A DNA stretch of 64,000 nucleotides, from positions 1-64,000 of the forward strand of contig JAPOWH010000007.1 of assembly GCA_026707735.1 (NCBI GenBank), written 5' to 3'. Shown piece after piece: positions 44,385 to 54,190 of the stretch (position 1 is its first letter; the number at the start of each line of letters is the position of its first letter). The notes under the pieces were generated by a model that was given only the letters and a program-made list of their open reading frames with translations, was not told the origin of the DNA and did not search any database. The stretch is from Gammaproteobacteria bacterium (lineage in GTDB: Bacteria; Pseudomonadota; Gammaproteobacteria; Pseudomonadales; Azotimanducaceae). The position numbers were made by a program, and so were the translations under genes.

Positions 44385-47300
44385 CTAATTGAGAGCAACA
44401 TGCTCCCTTAGAAATCTTCCCGTGTGCGAACGCTGGGTGTTTGCAACGACTTCAGGCGTCCCATAGGCGATCACTTCGCCTCCCCCTCGGCCACCTTCGG
44501 GACCCAGATCAATCACGTAATCCGCAGACTTGATCACATCTAGGTGATGCTCTATCACCAATACCGTATTTCCAGCCTCCACCAGTCTGTCGAGGCAAAC
44601 AAGCAACTTCGATATGTCGGCCAAATGAAGTCCTGTGGTAGGTTCGTCCAAGATGTACAAAGTGTGTCCTCGACGCTGAAGCTTCGACAGTTCTCCAGCC
44701 AGTTTGACGCGTTGAGCTTCTCCGCCGGACAAAGTGGTCGCCGATTGGCCCAACGTCAGATAGCCCAAGCCAAGTTCATTTAAAACCTCAATTTTTCTTG
44801 CGATTGCTGGTTCGGGAACAAAGAACTGCGCGGCTTCTTCAATCGGCATTTCCAAAATGTCGGCAATGTTCTTTTCCCGGTAGACTATTTCAAGTGTTTC
44901 ATCGTTAAAGCGTCTGCCTTTGCACGTCGAGCAGACAACTTCGACATCGGGCATGAAGTACAGCTTGGTCGCTATGACGCCTTCTCCCTGACACTCCTCG
45001 CACCGTCCACCTTTCACATTGAAGCTGAATCTTCCCGGCTTGTAACCACGCTCTTTGGACTCTTCCGTCTTCGCGAAGAGGCTACGTATTAGGTCGTAAA
45101 CCCCAATGTAAGTCGAGGGATTTGAACGACTATTCCGCCCGATCGGAGTTTGGTCGATATTGATTACCTTGGTGATGTGCTCCGTTCCCTCAATGGTCTC
45201 GTGGGCACCCGAGAGAGAGCGCGTGTCCACCAATCGCTTCCACAGTTCTTTGTAGAGAATCTCGTTGACCAGCGTAGATTTGCCTGAACCCGATGCGCCG
45301 CTTATGCAGACAAAGAGACCCAAGGGTATTTCCACGTCGATGCGCTTCAGATTGTTCTCCGCTGCGCCTCGAATCATTAGCGACTTTCCGTTCAGCTCTC
45401 TGCGAGATTCTGGCGTTTCAATCCTCTTCGCACCGGAAAAGTACTGGCCAGTGGGGGATTGCTTGCACTTCAGCACATCGTTGAGCGACCCGCTTACTAC
45501 CACTTCGCCTCCATGGATCCCAGGACCTGGGCCGAGCTCGACAATGTGGTCTGCGGAACGTATGGTCTCTTCATCGTGCTCGACAACGATCACTGTGTTT
45601 CCCAAGTCGCGCAAGGAGCGCAACGTATTGATCATTTTGACGTTGTCTTTAGGGTGCAGTCCTATGGAAGGTTCGTCGAGTACATACAGCATCCCCATGA
45701 GACCAGAACCGATTTGAGTAGATAGGCGTATCCGCTGCGCTTCCCCGCCCGATAGAGTCCCCGAAGTTCGATTGAAGTTGAGATAGTCGAGCCCGATCCC
45801 AAGCAAGAGATCCAAGCGCTTGCGAATCTCAGTCAGAACTTGCCTGCCCGCTTCAGCGTGAGGTCCGGTCGGCTCGATCGATGCAAGTGTTGGCGCCAGT
45901 TCGTCAAAGTTCATTTGACCTAGATCGTGGATCGAGTAACCATCGATCTTGAACAGCATGCGTGTGCTTCTAAGTCGAGAGCCCTTGCAATCAGCACATT
46001 CGTACTCGACCATCACACGGTCCAGATAGGCTTCCATCCCAGAATTCGGCACATTGCGCTGCCGATACCACCTGTAGTGGTGCTCGATCTGACCTGCCAC
46101 TCCCTGGAAATTCGAAGGCCAGCGCAACCAGCGCTCCTTCGGGTCCTTCGCGTCGGGCGGAATCTTCAACTGCAGAAGCTCGCCTTTCGTTCCAAACATG
46201 ACCAGCTGACGCTGCTCTTCGGTCAAGTCCCTCCATGGCGTGTCGAGCGAAAACCCATGCTTGTCCGCGAGTGAATACAGCACGTAGCCGCTGTGATTGT
46301 CAGTCTTGTAGCTGTAGGCATCTCGAAGAAAGCACCCTTCCCGAATGCTGCGTTCTGGATTGGTAACCAGCAACTCAGGATGGGTCTGCTTGTCTCTACC
46401 TATTCCGCCACACGTTCTGCATGCGCTTTCAGGATTGTTAAACATGAAGAAGTCCGGGACGATGTCTCCGTACACCAGTCCGTACGTCGAGCTCCCGAAT
46501 TCCTCAATGAACTTCTGTGATGCTTTCTTGGCTGATGTCTTGACGATACCTACCATCATGAGAGAATCGCCAACTCGCAGCGTGTGCTCGATCGCTGCTT
46601 TGAGCTGCTTTTCCACACCCGGCACTAGCGTAAATCGGTCCACCACTGCCAGAATTTGAGAATCGCCTCCCAGAGCTTCCGGAAGTTCCTCAGTCAGATC
46701 GATACGTTCACCGTCGATTAGCACAGTGCGGCACCCCATCTTGCGCACTTCTGTGAAAAGCAGTTTGGGTTCTTCGCCATAAATCTGAAAAACTGGCGCA
46801 AGGAGCTCCAACTCCGTGTCCATCGGCAGCGTAAGAATCGCCTCAACGATGTTTCCACTCGTTTTAATGGGAACCGGTTCGTTGGTGTAGGGGCAAAACG
46901 CTTCCGCAATCGTTGCGTAAAGCAGATTGAGATAACTTGATATGTCAGTGAGAGTTCCGACAGTAGACCTCGGATTGCGAGCGATTGTTTTCTGTTCGAT
47001 CGAGACCACCGGAGACAAACCGTAAACGAAGTCGACATCGGGTTTCTCTACCTGCGCAATGAATCTCTTGGCATAGGTAGAAAGGGACTCCATGTAGCGG
47101 CGCTGCCCCTCGGCATAGATCGTGTCAAAGGCAAGCGAAGACTTGCCCGAACCCGAAAGACCGGTAATCACCACCAAGTTGTCGCGTGGAATTTCGACCG
47201 ACACATCCTTCAAGTTGTGAACTCTGGACCCCTGGACCGCAATCGTGGTCCTGTAGCCCGCCTTGGTGGAAGAATCAGAACGACTGCTTGCCTGAACCAT
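44385..47300 (-). CDS. uvrA: Excinuclease ABC subunit A
   Basis: Damage-recognition ATPase of nucleotide excision repair, 971 residues. First Walker [16 protein letters not shown], then [20 protein letters not shown] and [14 protein letters not shown]. Second Walker [16 protein letters not shown], and two LSGGEAQR signatures. The second zinc module is intact (CEECQGEG...CSTCKG). In the first, the usual CPICG pair before the FSFNNP block is missing: the sequence reads [18 protein letters not shown], while ACRTCGG remains. This suggests a divergent UvrA subtype. An ATG start with MVQASSRSD is assumed. Confidence 0.95.
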   Translation of the reverse strand: MVQASSRSDSSTKAGYRTTIAVQGSRVHNLKDVSVEIPRDNLVVITGLSGSGKSSLAFDTIYAEGQRRYMESLSTYAKRFIAQVEKPDVDFVYGLSPVVSIEQKTIARNPRSTVGTLTDISSYLNLLYATIAEAFCPYTNEPVPIKTSGNIVEAILTLPMDTELELLAPVFQIYGEEPKLLFTEVRKMGCRTVLIDGERIDLTEELPEALGGDSQILAVVDRFTLVPGVEKQLKAAIEHTLRVGDSLMMVGIVKTSAKKASQKFIEEFGSSTYGLVYGDIVPDFFMFNNPESACRTCGGIGRDKQTHPELLVTNPERSIREGCFLRDAYSYKTDNHSGYVLYSLADKHGFSLDTPWRDLTEEQRQLVMFGTKGELLQLKIPPDAKDPKERWLRWPSNFQGVAGQIEHHYRWYRQRNVPNSGMEAYLDRVMVEYECADCKGSRLRSTRMLFKIDGYSIHDLGQMNFDELAPTLASIEPTGPHAEAGRQVLTEIRKRLDLLLGIGLDYLNFNRTSGTLSGGEAQRIRLSTQIGSGLMGMLYVLDEPSIGLHPKDNVKMINTLRSLRDLGNTVIVVEHDEETIRSADHIVELGPGPGIHGGEVVVSGSLNDVLKCKQSPTGQYFSGAKRIETPESRRELNGKSLMIRGAAENNLKRIDVEIPLGLFVCISGASGSGKSTLVNEILYKELWKRLVDTRSLSGAHETIEGTEHITKVINIDQTPIGRNSRSNPSTYIGVYDLIRSLFAKTEESKERGYKPGRFSFNVKGGRCEECQGEGVIATKLYFMPDVEVVCSTCKGRRFNDETLEIVYREKNIADILEMPIEEAAQFFVPEPAIARKIEVLNELGLGYLTLGQSATTLSGGEAQRVKLAGELSKLQRRGHTLYILDEPTTGLHLADISKLLVCLDRLVEAGNTVLVIEHHLDVIKSADYVIDLGPEGGRGGGEVIAYGTPEVVANTQRSHTGRFLREHVALN

Positions 47301-47330
47301 GCTGCTAATCTGACCTTTGATTGTCCTTTG

Positions 47331-48248
47331 TCAACGCGAATAGAAAAAAGCAAGTTCATCGACCTGAACTTGGCTACGAGTTGTCAATTTGACTGGCGTA
47401 GACGCTTTCTCAATGCACCCAATGTCAGAGAGCCATTCACATGCCGTAGTGACTCCATGCACACCAAAATTTCTTTGAAAATAGTGCTCAATCTGGGTAG
47501 CCGAACGCGGTTCTCCAAACGCGCCTCTCAAGTACTCCAAGATAGGCTCGAACAGGAACTCAGCCTTTGATTCAAGATACTCATCGATCGCATTAATCGC
47601 GGTCTCCAATCCTTCTTTGCAGACGGGTCTCTCAAACATATTCGTGTAAATCAGACGAAATAGACTCGGATTGAGATTCAAAGCGCGGGTTAACGCTTCA
47701 CGATCCACTAGTTCCCCTGCTAGACTTACCTCGATTTCTGCGAGAAATGTCGCGGTACCCACGATCCACCTGGCGGTATAGTAGGGATCATCTTTGACCT
47801 CGTGCCATTTTCGTGCCTTGTAGAGGAGAGAAAGTGTGTGCTGCGCCGAGCCCATAAGCTGCAACCTCAGATCGTGATCTCCCAGAGAGGTCAACTGCTC
47901 GAATAGTTCATCTATAGATGGATCCTTGCTGTAAAGCAGCTTGCCCCTTGCGAATACCGAGTGCTCGAATGTATTGCGGACCGAGGCCTCAATCTGCCTT
48001 CTGAACTCAGATCGCGGCTGTACGGTCGCATGAATGTTTATGTCGTCCTCGACAAGCGAAACAAAGTGCGTGTTGGTCTTCTTGTCGTCAGTGCAGACTA
48101 GCACGAGGTCGATGTCGGACTTATCCCACACCAGATCGTACGCAAGACTTCCACAAAGCACCGCGGCAAGAATGTGGTCGTCCTCAACAACGCGCTCGAC
48201 TAAGGAGTCGAGAGCTTGTTCGAAGCGGATTTTCTGCGAGACGGCCAT
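47331..48248 (-). CDS. Nucleotidyltransferase-fold protein
   Basis: From the ATG at 48248 the protein has 305 residues; a GTG at 48356 would add 36. The N-terminal domain has the NTase core: AAVLCGSLAYDLVWDKSDIDL, with the GS pair and the D-x-D metal site, and later a third Asp candidate in DDINIHATV. The C-terminal about 170 residues are helical, as in minimal nucleotidyltransferases of the aminoglycoside or kanamycin type. The substrate is unknown, and no adjacent HEPN or toxin partner is visible. It starts just upstream of uvrA on the same strand, 30 bp apart. Confidence 0.75.
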   Translation of the reverse strand: MAVSQKIRFEQALDSLVERVVEDDHILAAVLCGSLAYDLVWDKSDIDLVLVCTDDKKTNTHFVSLVEDDINIHATVQPRSEFRRQIEASVRNTFEHSVFARGKLLYSKDPSIDELFEQLTSLGDHDLRLQLMGSAQHTLSLLYKARKWHEVKDDPYYTARWIVGTATFLAEIEVSLAGELVDREALTRALNLNPSLFRLIYTNMFERPVCKEGLETAINAIDEYLESKAEFLFEPILEYLRGAFGEPRSATQIEHYFQRNFGVHGVTTACEWLSDIGCIEKASTPVKLTTRSQVQVDELAFFYSR

Positions 48249-48589
48249 TGGCGGGAAATAGATCTGCTTTCGGACGCGATCTTGCGTTAAAGGCAATTTC
48301 GGCAGAATTGTACGGATTTGATTGTCGCGGATACGATTGGCCAGTGCCACTAGCACGACCCAACCTTGCGTTTCTGCGTCCAGAGCGTAGCAATGCGTTG
48401 ATTAACCAATACAATCGGGTTAAACTTACATGTGACGATGCGGGAAAATCTGGATCGAATCGAAGGTGAGCTACTGGCACATCGGGGTCAGTCTCGCCTA
48501 CACCTTCACACATCCATTTGGCACCCGTGTCAATGCCCGGGCGGGTTAGACAAGTAGCAGAGTTCTGCTATACGACAGGGGGAGAAACT

Positions 48590-51004
48590 ATGTTGCAAGC
48601 GCTTCGACGCTTACTGCCATTTGCGATGATCATGTTCGTCGCATCTTTCGCGCCAAACGTGACGTTGGCTCAAAGCACCCAAACGGCCGATGCCGACCAG
48701 GAAATCGACGAGCTCGTTGTTATCGGATCACGCAACACCGCACCACGAACAGTCGAAGACTCGACTGCGCCGATCGATTTCATTAAGTCGGATGATCTGT
48801 CCGCCATTGGCAACACAGCCGACATAACAGACTCGCTACGTTCCGTTGTGCCTTATTTCAATGCCTCGATGGCCTCTGGCGACGGAGACACCTTCGTTCG
48901 TCCAACCTCGCTACGGGGATTGGCACCAGATCAATCGCTAGTCATGATCAACGGAAAGCGTCGCCATCGTGCCGCGCTCATCGCAGAATTTGTCCCGGCG
49001 GCTGGCAAGGGTGCACACGGACCCAACATCGGCATGATCCCGAGCATAGCCATCTCCAATGTTCAGATTTTGCGCGACGGTGCGTCCGCTCAGTATGGAT
49101 CCGACGCTATATCTGGCGTAGTTAACTTTCAGATGAAGCGCAATAGCGAAGGCGGCATGCTCAGAACGCAAGTCGGGCAGTTTTACGAGGGCGAATCCAG
49201 CTTCAAAATCGATGGCAACTTTGGAATGGAGCTTGGAACGGACGGCTTTGCGAGCCTCAGTTTCGAGCGCGTGTACAACCAAGCCCTCTCCCGTGGCAAG
49301 CAACGACCTGATGGCCAAGCACTCATCGACGCGGGCGTAGCCGGAGTGGGACAAGATTCTCCCTTTGAAGACAAGCCTTTCGTGCAGACTTGGGGACGCC
49401 CCAGGAACGACGGATTGCGGCTTTTTCTCAATGCCGGCCACCCTGTCTCCGAAACAACCGACGTGTACGTGCAAAGCAATTACGCAGACGTTCATGGACG
49501 GTATCGATTCTTCTACCGTGGACCGGGACATGCGACTTTGGCTTCGTTGGCTGGATTGGGCTTCACAGGTCTGCCTCAAGGATTCACTCCCTACTTTGAT
49601 GGCGAGACATCGGACTACTCGGTGGTTTCTGGATGGAAAGGAGTCTTGGCTAACGGGACCTACTTCGACGTAAGCGCTGGAGTGGGCAACAACGAGATCG
49701 ACTTTACCCTCTACAACACCATCAATCAGTCGATTGGCTTGAATTCCAACGGTGAACCCCTGCAGCGCGATTTTGATGTAGGCGAGTTGGAACAGACAGA
49801 ATTCTCTGCAAACCTCGATGTAAGCCGTCAGGTTTCGGAAGTGTGGCATGCGGCAGGCGGCTTCGAATGGAGACGGGAAATATTTGGTGTCAAATCGGGC
49901 GTGCCAACTTCCTACGAGGGAGCAGGCTCTAGTGGATTCAAGGGTTTCGAACCCCAGAACGCCGGCACTTTTTCTCGTCATAACATCGCAGCCTATGGTG
50001 AATTTGAAAGGGAATCGGGTGGACTGATCACCCAATACGCGGTGCGCTATGAGGACTATTCCGATTTCGGAGACACATTGAACGGCAAGTTTGCGCTCCG
50101 CTATCACTTCGATGACCGCATTACCGGACGTTTCGCCGTGTCGACCGGCTTTCATGCACCCACGCCCGGACAAGCAAATATTCAGAAGGTAACGACAACT
50201 TTCGACGCCAATGTTGGTGACCAAGTGGAACAGGGGCTCGTCCCCGCCGATCATCCACTGGCCAAGGCAGCCGGTGGCGCACCACTGAAAGAAGAAGAGT
50301 CATTTAACGTGAGTCTTGGTTTCGCCTTCGATCTGGACGAGGTGTTTCAGGATGCGAGAATGACGTTCGACGTCTACGACATCGCGATCAAGGATCGAAT
50401 CTACAAGACACAGACTGTTCCATCCATTGATCCCAACACAGGAATTGGAACGAATGTCTCGTTCTATACCAATGCTCTTGACATTGAATCCAGGGGATTC
50501 GACATTGTGTATACGGCGCCGATCGAGTTCCGCAACTTTTACTCCGATATGAGCATTGCGCTGAGTCGCAATCAAGTTGAAGTCAAGGATCAAAACTTGG
50601 TCAACGGCATCGCACCCGTACCGGTCGCCGACGTCGAAGATATTGAGAACAGTTATCCGAAACTCAAGATCGTTGTCACATCTACGTCTAACCTGAACGA
50701 GAATGCATCATTGATGATTCGGGCCAACTACTATGGCGAACACTACGACGAACGTGGCCGAATCGGTGGGAACCCGCCTACCAAGTTGCTTGATCCAACC
50801 CTCTTCTTTGATGTAGAGCTCCGTTACCACTTTACGAACAGCGTGCGCGGCACCTTGGGCTTCGTGAATATTTTCGACTCATATGTGGATGAAATTTCAA
50901 GCCCCTATGCCAATCGACAAAATGTGGGTCTGCCATACGCACGGCGTACTGCAGCTAATTTCGAAGGAGGGTCAGCATACTTTACGCTGGACTTCACCTT
51001 TTAG
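48590..51004 (+). CDS. TonB-dependent outer-membrane receptor
   Basis: From the ATG at 48590, with GGGGGAG 8 bp upstream, the protein has 804 residues. A signal peptide (about 1-28) ends in TLAQS. A short TonB-box-like segment DELVVIGSR follows, then the plug domain with PTSLRGLAPDQSLVMINGKR and 'VQILRDGASAQYGSDAISGV'. The 22-strand barrel ends in the terminal YFTLDFTF with the C-terminal Phe required for BAM insertion. Substrate unknown. The gene stands alone between the nucleotidyltransferase and a methyltransferase. Confidence 0.95.
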   Translation: MLQALRRLLPFAMIMFVASFAPNVTLAQSTQTADADQEIDELVVIGSRNTAPRTVEDSTAPIDFIKSDDLSAIGNTADITDSLRSVVPYFNASMASGDGDTFVRPTSLRGLAPDQSLVMINGKRRHRAALIAEFVPAAGKGAHGPNIGMIPSIAISNVQILRDGASAQYGSDAISGVVNFQMKRNSEGGMLRTQVGQFYEGESSFKIDGNFGMELGTDGFASLSFERVYNQALSRGKQRPDGQALIDAGVAGVGQDSPFEDKPFVQTWGRPRNDGLRLFLNAGHPVSETTDVYVQSNYADVHGRYRFFYRGPGHATLASLAGLGFTGLPQGFTPYFDGETSDYSVVSGWKGVLANGTYFDVSAGVGNNEIDFTLYNTINQSIGLNSNGEPLQRDFDVGELEQTEFSANLDVSRQVSEVWHAAGGFEWRREIFGVKSGVPTSYEGAGSSGFKGFEPQNAGTFSRHNIAAYGEFERESGGLITQYAVRYEDYSDFGDTLNGKFALRYHFDDRITGRFAVSTGFHAPTPGQANIQKVTTTFDANVGDQVEQGLVPADHPLAKAAGGAPLKEEESFNVSLGFAFDLDEVFQDARMTFDVYDIAIKDRIYKTQTVPSIDPNTGIGTNVSFYTNALDIESRGFDIVYTAPIEFRNFYSDMSIALSRNQVEVKDQNLVNGIAPVPVADVEDIENSYPKLKIVVTSTSNLNENASLMIRANYYGEHYDERGRIGGNPPTKLLDPTLFFDVELRYHFTNSVRGTLGFVNIFDSYVDEISSPYANRQNVGLPYARRTAANFEGGSAYFTLDFTF

Positions 51005-51067
51005 CGATTGAGCTTGAATTAGGAGAGTGACTGGCTAGTAACGTAGCTAGCGCACATCGCCAAGATA

Positions 51068-51110
51068 GCGAAGCCGCGGTCCTTCAGAGAGGGGGTCCGC
51101 GGCTTCTCGC
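51068..51110 (+). terminator. Strong inverted repeat, probable terminator after the TonB-dependent receptor
   Basis: GAAGCCGCGG (51070-51079) and CCGCGGCTTC (51097-51106) form a perfect 10-bp stem that extends inward with one mismatch around a 10-nt loop. It lies 66 bp after the receptor stop. No T-run follows, so it may be a Rho-assisted terminator or RNA-stabilising hairpin. Confidence 0.55.
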
Positions 51111-51200
51111 ATTTGGCTACGACATTACGTGTCGACGCACGAATGCGCTTCCTCAGGACGTGTGCCTATGTGCACTCACTTGCCTCCTGATTCGTAGGTC

Positions 51201-51836
51201 ATGCCAGAACTTATAGAAATTCCCGACCCAAACGTATATGTGGCGTACGGGGTTTACTTTCTAAAGGTTAAGCATAAGTTCGTGCAGCGGCTCAAGCGGC
51301 ACCATCAGCCGGGTGCGCACGGCTACCGCACGTGGGGAACAAGCTTTGTACTCATGGACTATCTGCAGCACTATCCTCCGAAGGCTAGGAGCAGAATCAT
51401 GGATGTCGGTTGCGGATGGGCGCCAGTCGGCGTATTTTGTGCAAGCCGCTTCAAAGCAAAGGTCGTAGGCGCGGATATGGACTCGCATGTTGTTCCATAC
51501 ATGGATTTGCTGGCCGCCCTCAATGACGTGAAAGTGGAGAAATTGACAGCTAGATTCGAAAGAATCACGACTAAGCAATTGAGCGAAATGGATCTCGTCG
51601 TTGGCTCCGACATATGCTTTTGGGACGAGATGGTAAAACCGCTCTACAACCTGATTCAGCGTGCTCTACGTGGAGGTGTGTCTCGCATTGCCATAGCGGA
51701 CCCCGGGCGCGCTCCGTTCTTCAAGCTTGCCGAGCGCTGCGGTGCGAAATGGAAAGCCGAACTAACCCCTTGGTATTCGCTCGAACCTAGGCGTCAGAAT
51801 GGAGATGTATTGGAGATTCGCAATCTGGATACGTAA
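51201..51836 (+). CDS. Class I SAM-dependent methyltransferase
   Basis: Rossmann-fold methyltransferase of 211 residues. Motif I is SRIMDVGCGWAPVGVFCA (about 64-81), the acidic motif II VVGADMDSHVV, and 'EMDLVVGSDICFWDE' at about 130 is where a catalytic or substrate motif sits. It resembles the Methyltransf_16 / EEF1A-lysine methyltransferase type in the 'GSDICF' region, but I cannot assign a target. It ends 1 bp before the convergent lipoprotein gene. Confidence 0.8.
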   Translation: MPELIEIPDPNVYVAYGVYFLKVKHKFVQRLKRHHQPGAHGYRTWGTSFVLMDYLQHYPPKARSRIMDVGCGWAPVGVFCASRFKAKVVGADMDSHVVPYMDLLAALNDVKVEKLTARFERITTKQLSEMDLVVGSDICFWDEMVKPLYNLIQRALRGGVSRIAIADPGRAPFFKLAERCGAKWKAELTPWYSLEPRRQNGDVLEIRNLDT

Positions 51837-51837
51837 C

Positions 51838-52527
51838 TTACTTGGATGGCTCGGGGTCGATGAATTCCTTGAGCTGTTTCGACATCGCCACACATGCGGC
51901 CGCCTGAGTCCGCGCAATGAACGGCAACGGAACGATAATCGCCGGCACGAAGCTCATCCCTTTCGCTTCCGAACTAACTTTTCCGGCCGACACGCCACTA
52001 TGTATGTCCCAAATGGTGGCCTCGTAGTTTGACCCGGCCTCCCACGTGAGAAATCCAAAGCACGCCGGCACACCTCCAGTTGCCACAGCGCACTGAACGG
52101 TACCACCTTGGTCGGTGCGTTGCGTGGTTCCGTCTACCCACACGATATAACGAAGATTGATTTCGTCGACTTTTTGCGTGATCTTGTCTTGCTTGAGGAT
52201 GTTCGTCATATCGCCTACTTCGAGTGGCGCTGTGCGCGGCTCGAACCAAGGAAAGAACTGGTCTACAAACTCCTCATTGGATATGACGTTAACCGATTTG
52301 GATCCACTGGACGTCTTGTCGACTAGGCAATCAATGAAAGCTGATTCGGTTTGGTCTTTTCGACTGTCCTTTCGCCCAAGAACTGCGATTGTTTCATGAG
52401 GAAGGATTCCCGTGTCCGCTTCCCGTATCTCTTGCAAAGTGTTTGAGACACACCCAGAAAACAACAATGGAATGAGGGGAATGCATGCGATCAACAATAC
52501 TGTTGATCCTTTTTTAAGGTGTTTCAT
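51838..52527 (-). CDS. Hypothetical lipoprotein, last gene of the envelope cluster
   Basis: From the ATG at 52527 (MKHLKKGSTVLLIACIPLIP) a lipoprotein signal ends in LLFSGC. The mature part is about 205 residues. It contains a possible nucleotide-free alpha/beta segment IAVLGRKDSRKDQTESAFID and later a beta-rich part 'IVWVDGTTQRTDQGGTVQ' and 'GSNYEATIWDIHSGV'. No known family recognised. It overlaps the upstream lipoprotein gene by 4 bp (ATGA), so the two are translationally coupled. Confidence 0.75.
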   Translation of the reverse strand: MKHLKKGSTVLLIACIPLIPLLFSGCVSNTLQEIREADTGILPHETIAVLGRKDSRKDQTESAFIDCLVDKTSSGSKSVNVISNEEFVDQFFPWFEPRTAPLEVGDMTNILKQDKITQKVDEINLRYIVWVDGTTQRTDQGGTVQCAVATGGVPACFGFLTWEAGSNYEATIWDIHSGVSAGKVSSEAKGMSFVPAIIVPLPFIARTQAAACVAMSKQLKEFIDPEPSK

Positions 52528-53150
52528 GGCGATTGTGTACTCCCAATCCAATCATAAACAGCTTGCTGACGGACATACCTAAACGAAATAAAAGCAGCAG
52601 CATCGCGGAAAGCCCCCTTGGTGGCATCCCTTAGCGCTTTGCTCGCACGATCTAGAGGATTGCCATAGTTGTTTCGATTGGCACTACCGTAGCCCTGAAC
52701 CGTCCAATCGTGGATGGATTTTCCAGTTTCAGCGTCCAACAGGCTGATCGCATAGCTTATCCAGACCTCGTAGACATCGTCGCCGCTCAAATGCGGGAGG
52801 CTAATCTGGGTCAGCTCTATCTCAGGAACTATGATCGCAGAAATGCCATCGGGAATGTCATTGAGAGACTCCACTACAACGACATCATCAAAGACTGCCC
52901 CGAATACCTGACTAAACAGGTGCTCCTGCGACTCTCCAATTTCTATTGTGTAGGTACCGTGGCCGGGCACGGACTCTTGATGCACTGTGCTCGCAAGATT
53001 ATCCGAAATGTGCAATCCAACGGTAACGGGAACCGATTCAATCAACGGTTTTGGGATCGCAATAGCCTTGTTCACGTTAGCACCAGACACGCATCCCAAC
53101 ATCCCAAAGCACATCGCGATGACTACTATCGAGCGCTTGGGACCTAGCAT
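52524..53150 (-). CDS. Hypothetical lipoprotein of the envelope cluster
   Basis: I chose the ATG at 53150, which has AGGTAGGT a few bases upstream; it gives a lipoprotein signal MLGPKRSIVVIAMCFGMLGC with the lipidated Cys at 20. The mature 188 residues show 'GISAIIVPEIELTQISLP' and 'EVWISYAISLLDAETGKSIH' followed by WTVQGYGSA. This is a beta-alpha pattern like that of periplasmic lipoproteins that oligomerise at the outer membrane (GNA1162 or TolB-N style; inference). It is 47 bp downstream of the second VWA gene. Confidence 0.75.
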   Translation of the reverse strand: MLGPKRSIVVIAMCFGMLGCVSGANVNKAIAIPKPLIESVPVTVGLHISDNLASTVHQESVPGHGTYTIEIGESQEHLFSQVFGAVFDDVVVVESLNDIPDGISAIIVPEIELTQISLPHLSGDDVYEVWISYAISLLDAETGKSIHDWTVQGYGSANRNNYGNPLDRASKALRDATKGAFRDAAAFISFRYVRQQAVYDWIGSTQSP

Positions 53151-53197
53151 ACAACTACCTACCTTATCGTTCACAATGATTTTCCATCACCTATATG

Positions 53198-54190
53198 CTA
53201 ATTCAATGAGGGCAACGCTACAAATGTTCCGCAGTTTCTAACAGTTAGCAGCCTCATCAGCGAACCGAAGTGGTAGATGTTGAAATCTGCGGATCCCTGA
53301 GTGAAATAGACGGGAAACCCCACGGCATGGATTCGCACTCGACAGTTCCCGTCCGCATCTTTTGGATTGACGATTGCAATTCGATCAACAACATATTCGA
53401 TAGATTGACCTTGATAGTCGTCTCCAAAAACGTAGATGCTAATGCGCTTGTTTGGATCGTAATAGGTATTAATCGCCTCTTCGATTCCCTCGACAGGGCT
53501 TGAATTGGATTGCACCGCCCACGTTCTAAGCCTCTCCACTATGGCGCGCCGCATCATTGGAGTGTCGGCAATCCACTTGCCACGAAAACGTGTAAACATG
53601 TAATCGCCCATGTCATTCATGACTTGAACACCCTTTACCACGGGATAGATGTTCAAAACCTCGTCGACCTTTTGCACTACCAACGGCCAAGCATAAGTCT
53701 TCATGCTGCCGGATGTGTCAATAACGAATATCACGTACTCGCTGTCGACTGTGATGCCACCAATCAAATTGTTCTTTCGAACAGGGTCCGTGCCTAACAG
53801 GCGGATCATTTCGTCAGTAAGCGATTGTTTTGCTCGAGCGAGGTCTACCTGCTTCTCCTCCTGCTCTTTGGTGATTTGCCGAACCGTATCGTAGCGACTG
53901 GTCAATTCGATAAGTTCGTCCTGCAATTCCCGCAATCGCAATAATTCACGTTCGATGTTCTCTTCGGTCTCGATTTTCGTTCGCTCAAGAATTGCTGTTT
54001 CACCCAGAATCTTTTCAATCTCATCCTGACGTTTCGCAATCTGCGCAGCTATGTCCTCAAGTGAGATTTCCAAGATCGTAGGTAGACTAATCTTGGTGAT
54101 CATTAGCAGCATGATGATTGCGCCAAATCCACAGCAGATGACATCCAAGAACGCAAGGCTCAGCTCATTGCCTTCACGTCGTCTTTTCAT
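53198..54190 (-). CDS. Membrane-anchored coiled-coil VWA-domain protein (second)
   Basis: From the ATG at 54190 the protein has 330 residues. The N-terminal membrane helix reads LSLAFLDVICCGFGAIIMLL, with an Asp at 16. A long coiled coil spans about 45-130. The VWA domain starts at about 150 with a MIDAS-like DTSGSM (Asp158, Ser160, Ser162). The usual MIDAS Thr is not evident, while an Asp lies in YVFGDDYQ. The start overlaps the stop of the first VWA gene (ATGA). The helix with its early Asp resembles ExbD/MotB-type stator helices, which fits a MotA/ExbB-type gene two places upstream. Confidence 0.88.
   Translation of the reverse strand: MKRRREGNELSLAFLDVICCGFGAIIMLLMITKISLPTILEISLEDIAAQIAKRQDEIEKILGETAILERTKIETEENIERELLRLRELQDELIELTSRYDTVRQITKEQEEKQVDLARAKQSLTDEMIRLLGTDPVRKNNLIGGITVDSEYVIFVIDTSGSMKTYAWPLVVQKVDEVLNIYPVVKGVQVMNDMGDYMFTRFRGKWIADTPMMRRAIVERLRTWAVQSNSSPVEGIEEAINTYYDPNKRISIYVFGDDYQGQSIEYVVDRIAIVNPKDADGNCRVRIHAVGFPVYFTQGSADFNIYHFGSLMRLLTVRNCGTFVALPSLN

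Noticed and set aside
48938-50254. 438-codon open frame on the minus strand
   Set aside because: It lies wholly inside the TonB-dependent receptor, which has clear signal, plug and barrel features; the antisense frame shows no recognisable domain.
48590-51004. TonB-dependent receptor as part of the envelope machine at 51.8-64 kb
   Set aside because: It is on the opposite strand, has its own likely terminator and is separated by a methyltransferase gene; nothing links it to the cluster.
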